Part shown: positions 14,615-16,632 of the stretch, in pieces | Numbering within the stretch: the stretch's first letter is position 1 | Layout: the number at the start of each line of letters is the position of its first letter | Source: Glaesserella sp041814905 | GTDB taxonomy: Bacteria; Pseudomonadota; Gammaproteobacteria; Enterobacterales; Pasteurellaceae | Assembly: GCF_041814905.1 (NCBI RefSeq) | Contig: NZ_JBGXYA010000065.1 | Span: 1 to 16,632 of the forward strand | Direction of reading: 5' to 3' | Length of the DNA stretch: 16,632 bases | Notes under the pieces: model-generated | Seen by the model: the letters and a program-made list of their open reading frames with translations, nothing else | Databases searched by the model: none | What the model was told of the DNA's origin: nothing | Position numbers and translations under genes: made by a program

Positions 14615-14643
14615 GGCACGCATTATGTATGCGTGCCTTTATT
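14615..14643 (+). terminator. Internal terminator between mopI and modB
   Basis: GGCACGCAT (14615-14623) and ATGCGTGCC (14629-14637) form a perfect 9-bp stem with a 5-base loop, followed at once by TTTATTTTATT. This is a typical rho-independent terminator located within the modA-mopI-modB-modC cluster. It would let only part of the transcripts continue into modBC. Confidence 0.85.
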
Positions 14644-14692
14644 TTATTAGCTGGTGAAGGTCGGTTTTCACAACTTATCGTTTATCCTATCT

Positions 14693-15400
14693 ATGGCAGA
14701 ATTCTTTTCTTTTTCCCAACAAGAACTCAACGCAATCTATCTCAGTTTAAAGATTGCCTCAATAGCCGTATTGTTAGCCCTACCGTTAGCGATTTGGGCA
14801 GCATGGCTTTTAGCGCGTAAAGCGTTTTGGGGAAAGCATCTTTTTAACGGTATTATCCATTTACCGCTTGTTTTGCCTCCGGTCGTTATCGGTTATTTAT
14901 TACTGATTTTAATGGCGAAGAAAGGGGCTATCGGACAATATTTATGGGAGTGGTTCCATTTTTCTTTCAGCTTTTCGTGGAAAGGCGCAGTTCTGGCTTC
15001 TATGGTAATGGCATTTCCGTTAATGGTGCGTTCTATCCGTCTCGCGTTTGATGCAATAGATCCGAAATTAGAACAGGCGGCTCGTACGCTGGGGGCAAGC
15101 CCTCTTAAAGTCTTTTTTACGCTGAATTTGCCGCTTTCGTTTGCCGGTATTGTTGCCGGTGCGGTACTGGGGTTTGCCCGTTCCCTTGGTGAATTCGGTG
15201 CAACAATTACCTTTGTTTCAAACATTCCGAACGAAACCCAAACTATTCCCGCAGCGCTTTACACCTTTATCGAAACACCTGACGGAGAAATGGCGGCGGC
15301 ACGATTATGTGTCATCGCCATTGTGATCTCGTTAATCGCACTGTTTTTCTCGGAGTTATTAGCTCAACGCCAACAACGCTTCCAAAAAATGGGGGAATAA
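14693..15400 (+). CDS. modB: Molybdate ABC transporter permease ModB
   Basis: A 235-residue inner-membrane protein with five to six helices (229 in E. coli). HLPLVLPPVVIGYLLLILM is at 56-74, FPLMVRSIRLAFDAIDPKLEQAARTLGA at 108-135 includes the EAA loop that contacts the ATPase, and RSLGEFGATITFVSNIP is at 163-179. It is the channel for molybdate. I chose the ATG at 14693 because MAEFFSFSQQELNAIYLSL aligns with the E. coli start; a GTG at 14654 would add 13 residues and lies in the terminator outflow. No strong ribosome site is seen for either. modC starts 6 bases after the stop. An exact USS lies at 14873-14881. Confidence 0.94.
   Translation: MAEFFSFSQQELNAIYLSLKIASIAVLLALPLAIWAAWLLARKAFWGKHLFNGIIHLPLVLPPVVIGYLLLILMAKKGAIGQYLWEWFHFSFSFSWKGAVLASMVMAFPLMVRSIRLAFDAIDPKLEQAARTLGASPLKVFFTLNLPLSFAGIVAGAVLGFARSLGEFGATITFVSNIPNETQTIPAALYTFIETPDGEMAAARLCVIAIVISLIALFFSELLAQRQQRFQKMGE
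14873..14881 (-). repeat. DNA uptake signal core inside modB
   Basis: Exact ACCGCTTGT, but the AT-rich extension on its other side is poor (ACGGTATTATCCATTT), so it is a weaker match than the other copies. Confidence 0.6.
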
Positions 15401-15406
15401 TTAATC

Positions 15407-16471
15407 ATGGATAATATACTCCAATTAGCGGTAGAGCATCGTTTCGGTGAATTAGATTTACAAGTGGATGTGAATATACCTTCCCAAGGGGTGACTGCGA
15501 TTTTCGGACGCTCGGGCGCAGGCAAATCGAGTTTGATTAACTTGGTTGCCGGTTTGATTAAACCGACCAAAGGGCGAATTGTTCTGAATGGTAGAACTTT
15601 ATTCGATTCGGAAAAAGGCATTCATCTTTTACCGGAAAAACGCAAAGTCGGTTATGTTTTTCAAGAGCATCGACTGTTTCCCCATTATCGGGTGGAAGGT
15701 AATCTAAAATATGGCTGCAAGCGGTTAGATTCGGGCAAATTTTTGCAAACGGTCGAATTACTTGGGATCTCACATCTGCTGAACCGTTTTCCGATCAGCC
15801 TTTCCGGCGGAGAAAAACAGCGGGTGGCGATCGGTCGTGCATTATTAAGCGATCCGGAAATTTTGTTGATGGACGAACCGCTTTCCGCCTTGGATTTGCC
15901 ACGTAAAAAAGAGTTATTGGATTATTTAAGCCAATTAGCAAAAAATGTTGAAATTCCGATTCTTTATGTCAGCCACAGTTTAGAGGAAGTCGTTCGATTG
16001 TCGGATAATTTATTGCTGTTAGATGAGGGGAAAGTCAGCGCATACGACAAAACCGTTAATGTGTGGCACAGCTCGGTATTTGCAGCTTGGCAACCCGATT
16101 CACAAAAAATGAGTTTGTTAGAATTGCCGATTTGCGCGACTTATTCGGAATATCGTATGCAGGCTCTGTCATTCGGTAAACAGCGGATTTGGGTGACCCA
16201 ACAGCCACGCTATCGGGAAGGTGATTTATTGCGCATTACCATTGCCAGTCGTGATGTTTCGATTGCATTGGCAGAGCCGAATCGCAGTTCTATCCGTAAC
16301 GTTTTAAAAGGGAGAATTTGCAAAATAGAGCGCCAAACCGACCGCTTGGATATCGGAGTGGAAGTGGAGCATCAATTAATCTGGGCAAGTATCAGTTTGT
16401 GGTCATTCGATGAACTCAAGCCTGAACAGGGGCAAACCGTTTACTTACAGATTAAGAGTGTTTCGTTATAG
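15407..16471 (+). CDS. modC: Molybdate ABC transporter ATP-binding protein ModC
   Basis: A 354-residue cytosolic ATPase that drives molybdate import. Walker A GRSGAGKSS is at 34-42, the Q-loop in VFQEH near 86, the ABC signature LSGGEKQ at 132-138, Walker B ILLMDEP at 152-158 and the switch histidine at 190. A C-terminal TOBE/Mop-type domain starts near 294 (SSIRNVLKGRI) and runs to the end; in this family it binds oxyanion and can inhibit transport. E. coli ModC has 352 residues. GGGGGA stands about 10 bases before the ATG at 15407. A near-USS (GCAAGCGGT at 15717-15725, then CAAATTTTTGCAAA) and a second (ACCGCTTGG at 16340-16348) lie inside the gene. Confidence 0.96.
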   Translation: MDNILQLAVEHRFGELDLQVDVNIPSQGVTAIFGRSGAGKSSLINLVAGLIKPTKGRIVLNGRTLFDSEKGIHLLPEKRKVGYVFQEHRLFPHYRVEGNLKYGCKRLDSGKFLQTVELLGISHLLNRFPISLSGGEKQRVAIGRALLSDPEILLMDEPLSALDLPRKKELLDYLSQLAKNVEIPILYVSHSLEEVVRLSDNLLLLDEGKVSAYDKTVNVWHSSVFAAWQPDSQKMSLLELPICATYSEYRMQALSFGKQRIWVTQQPRYREGDLLRITIASRDVSIALAEPNRSSIRNVLKGRICKIERQTDRLDIGVEVEHQLIWASISLWSFDELKPEQGQTVYLQIKSVSL

Positions 16472-16483
16472 TCTGTTTTTTCG

Positions 16484-16511
16484 GCTAACGACACAAGTGC
16501 GCTAGCTTTTT
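16484..16511 (+). terminator. Terminator of the mod operon
   Basis: GCTAACG (16484-16490) pairs with CGCTAGC (16500-16506), six of seven pairs, around a 9-base loop, and TTTTT follows at 16507-16511. It starts 13 bases after the modC stop and lies before the tRNA promoter. Confidence 0.75.
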
Positions 16512-16525
16512 AGTCTAATACTCTC

Positions 16526-16538
16526 TATAATCCTGCGC
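16526..16538 (+). promoter_or_regulatory. Promoter of the tRNA gene, with GC-rich discriminator
   Basis: TATAAT at 16526-16531 is a perfect -10 hexamer, followed by CCTGCGCG. A GC-rich discriminator after the -10 is characteristic of stable-RNA promoters under stringent control. No good -35 is seen 16-18 bases upstream, where the mod terminator sits. The predicted start is about 18 bases before the mature tRNA. Confidence 0.6.
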
Positions 16539-16555
16539 GTTTTTCATCACTCAAT

Positions 16556-16632
16556 CCCCCCTTAGCTCAGTCGGTTAGAGCAGGCGACTCATAATCGCTT
16601 GGTCACTGGTTCAAGTCCGGTAGGGGGGACCA
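16556..16632 (+). tRNA. tRNA-Ile2 (CAU anticodon, expected lysidine at position 34)
   Basis: All four arms fold. Acceptor CCCCCCT/AGGGGGG with discriminator A and an encoded CCA end at 16632; D-stem GCTC/GAGC; anticodon stem GGCGA/TCGCT with loop CTCATAA, anticodon CAT at 16590-16592; T-stem ACTGG/CCGGT with loop TTCAAGT. A CAU anticodon can mean elongator Met, initiator Met or Ile2. The body from T7 onward nearly matches E. coli ileX (TTAGCTCAGT, GGCGACTCATAATCGCTTGG, CTGGTTCAAGTCC) and differs from E. coli tRNA-Met. In E. coli, TilS converts C34 to lysidine so the tRNA reads AUA as Ile; C4-G69 and C5-G68, which it recognises, are present. The initiator hallmarks (C1-A72, three G-C pairs in the anticodon stem) are absent. 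Confidence 0.9.

Noticed and set aside
14654..14692. GTG start for modB adding 13 residues
   Set aside because: The extra residues do not align with ModB, and the GTG lies just after the terminator T run without a ribosome site.
16556..16632. tRNA-Met assignment
   Set aside because: Anticodon CAU fits, but body and acceptor features match Ile2 and lack the initiator hallmarks.

Overview
The window reads as chromosomal DNA of a Pasteurellaceae bacterium, most likely Actinobacillus or a close relative. The main reason is the repeated 9-mer ACAAGCGGT (complement ACCGCTTGT), the Apl-type DNA uptake signal sequence (USS) of the Actinobacillus pleuropneumoniae / Mannheimia / H. ducreyi branch. I count nine exact copies, several followed by the typical TTTGCAAA-type AT-rich extension. 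The proteins are moderately to strongly similar to enterobacterial housekeeping proteins, and codon use is that of an AT-leaning gamma-proteobacterium. I see no insertion sequence, prophage, integron or CRISPR array. This is ordinary core genome with some interesting control elements.

Layout. 1-815 (minus): rdgC, cut by the window edge. 979-2945 (plus): proC and an HcaT-like MFS transporter overlapping by 4 bases. 3014-4837 (minus): KefB/KefC-type glutathione-gated K+ efflux protein. 4989-5864 (minus): a pirin. 6187-7625 (minus): a second pirin behind a ChrR-like NAD(P)H-dependent FMN/quinone reductase. The four minus-strand genes from kefC to the reductase fit a common theme of electrophile/quinone and redox stress, but terminators split them into at least three transcription units. 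7884-10547 (plus): apt and dnaX, with a 26-codon ORF between them that ends on the dnaX start codon. 10630-12442 (plus): yadG-yadH ABC-2 exporter. 12520-13287 (minus): modE. 13401-16471 (plus): modA, a two-domain molybdate-binding Mop protein, modB and modC. 16556-16632 (plus): a CAU-anticodon tRNA that resembles tRNA-Ile2 (AUA-reading, lysidine-modified), not tRNA-Met; it ends exactly at the window edge.

How it works together. ModE senses molybdate with the same residues as E. coli ModE. A TATAT-N7-TACAT operator lies in the modE-modA gap, so molybdate uptake by ModABC should be shut off when molybdate is plentiful. The Mop protein sits inside the uptake operon and is followed by an internal terminator hairpin, which would lower modBC expression relative to modA-mop. 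dnaX carries a complete-looking programmed -1 frameshift cassette (SD-like GGAG, A10G slippery run, possible downstream hairpin, immediate stop in the -1 frame) predicting a 462-residue gamma subunit beside the 678-residue tau. Transcription units are repeatedly bounded by inverted pairs of USS that form hairpins.

I found no clearly undescribed system. The most interesting items are the dnaX frameshift signal, the small ORF coupled to dnaX, the di-Mop gene with its internal terminator, the redox cluster with a perfect TACTAT-N6-ATAGTA dyad, and the tRNA-Ile2 that is easily misread as Met.
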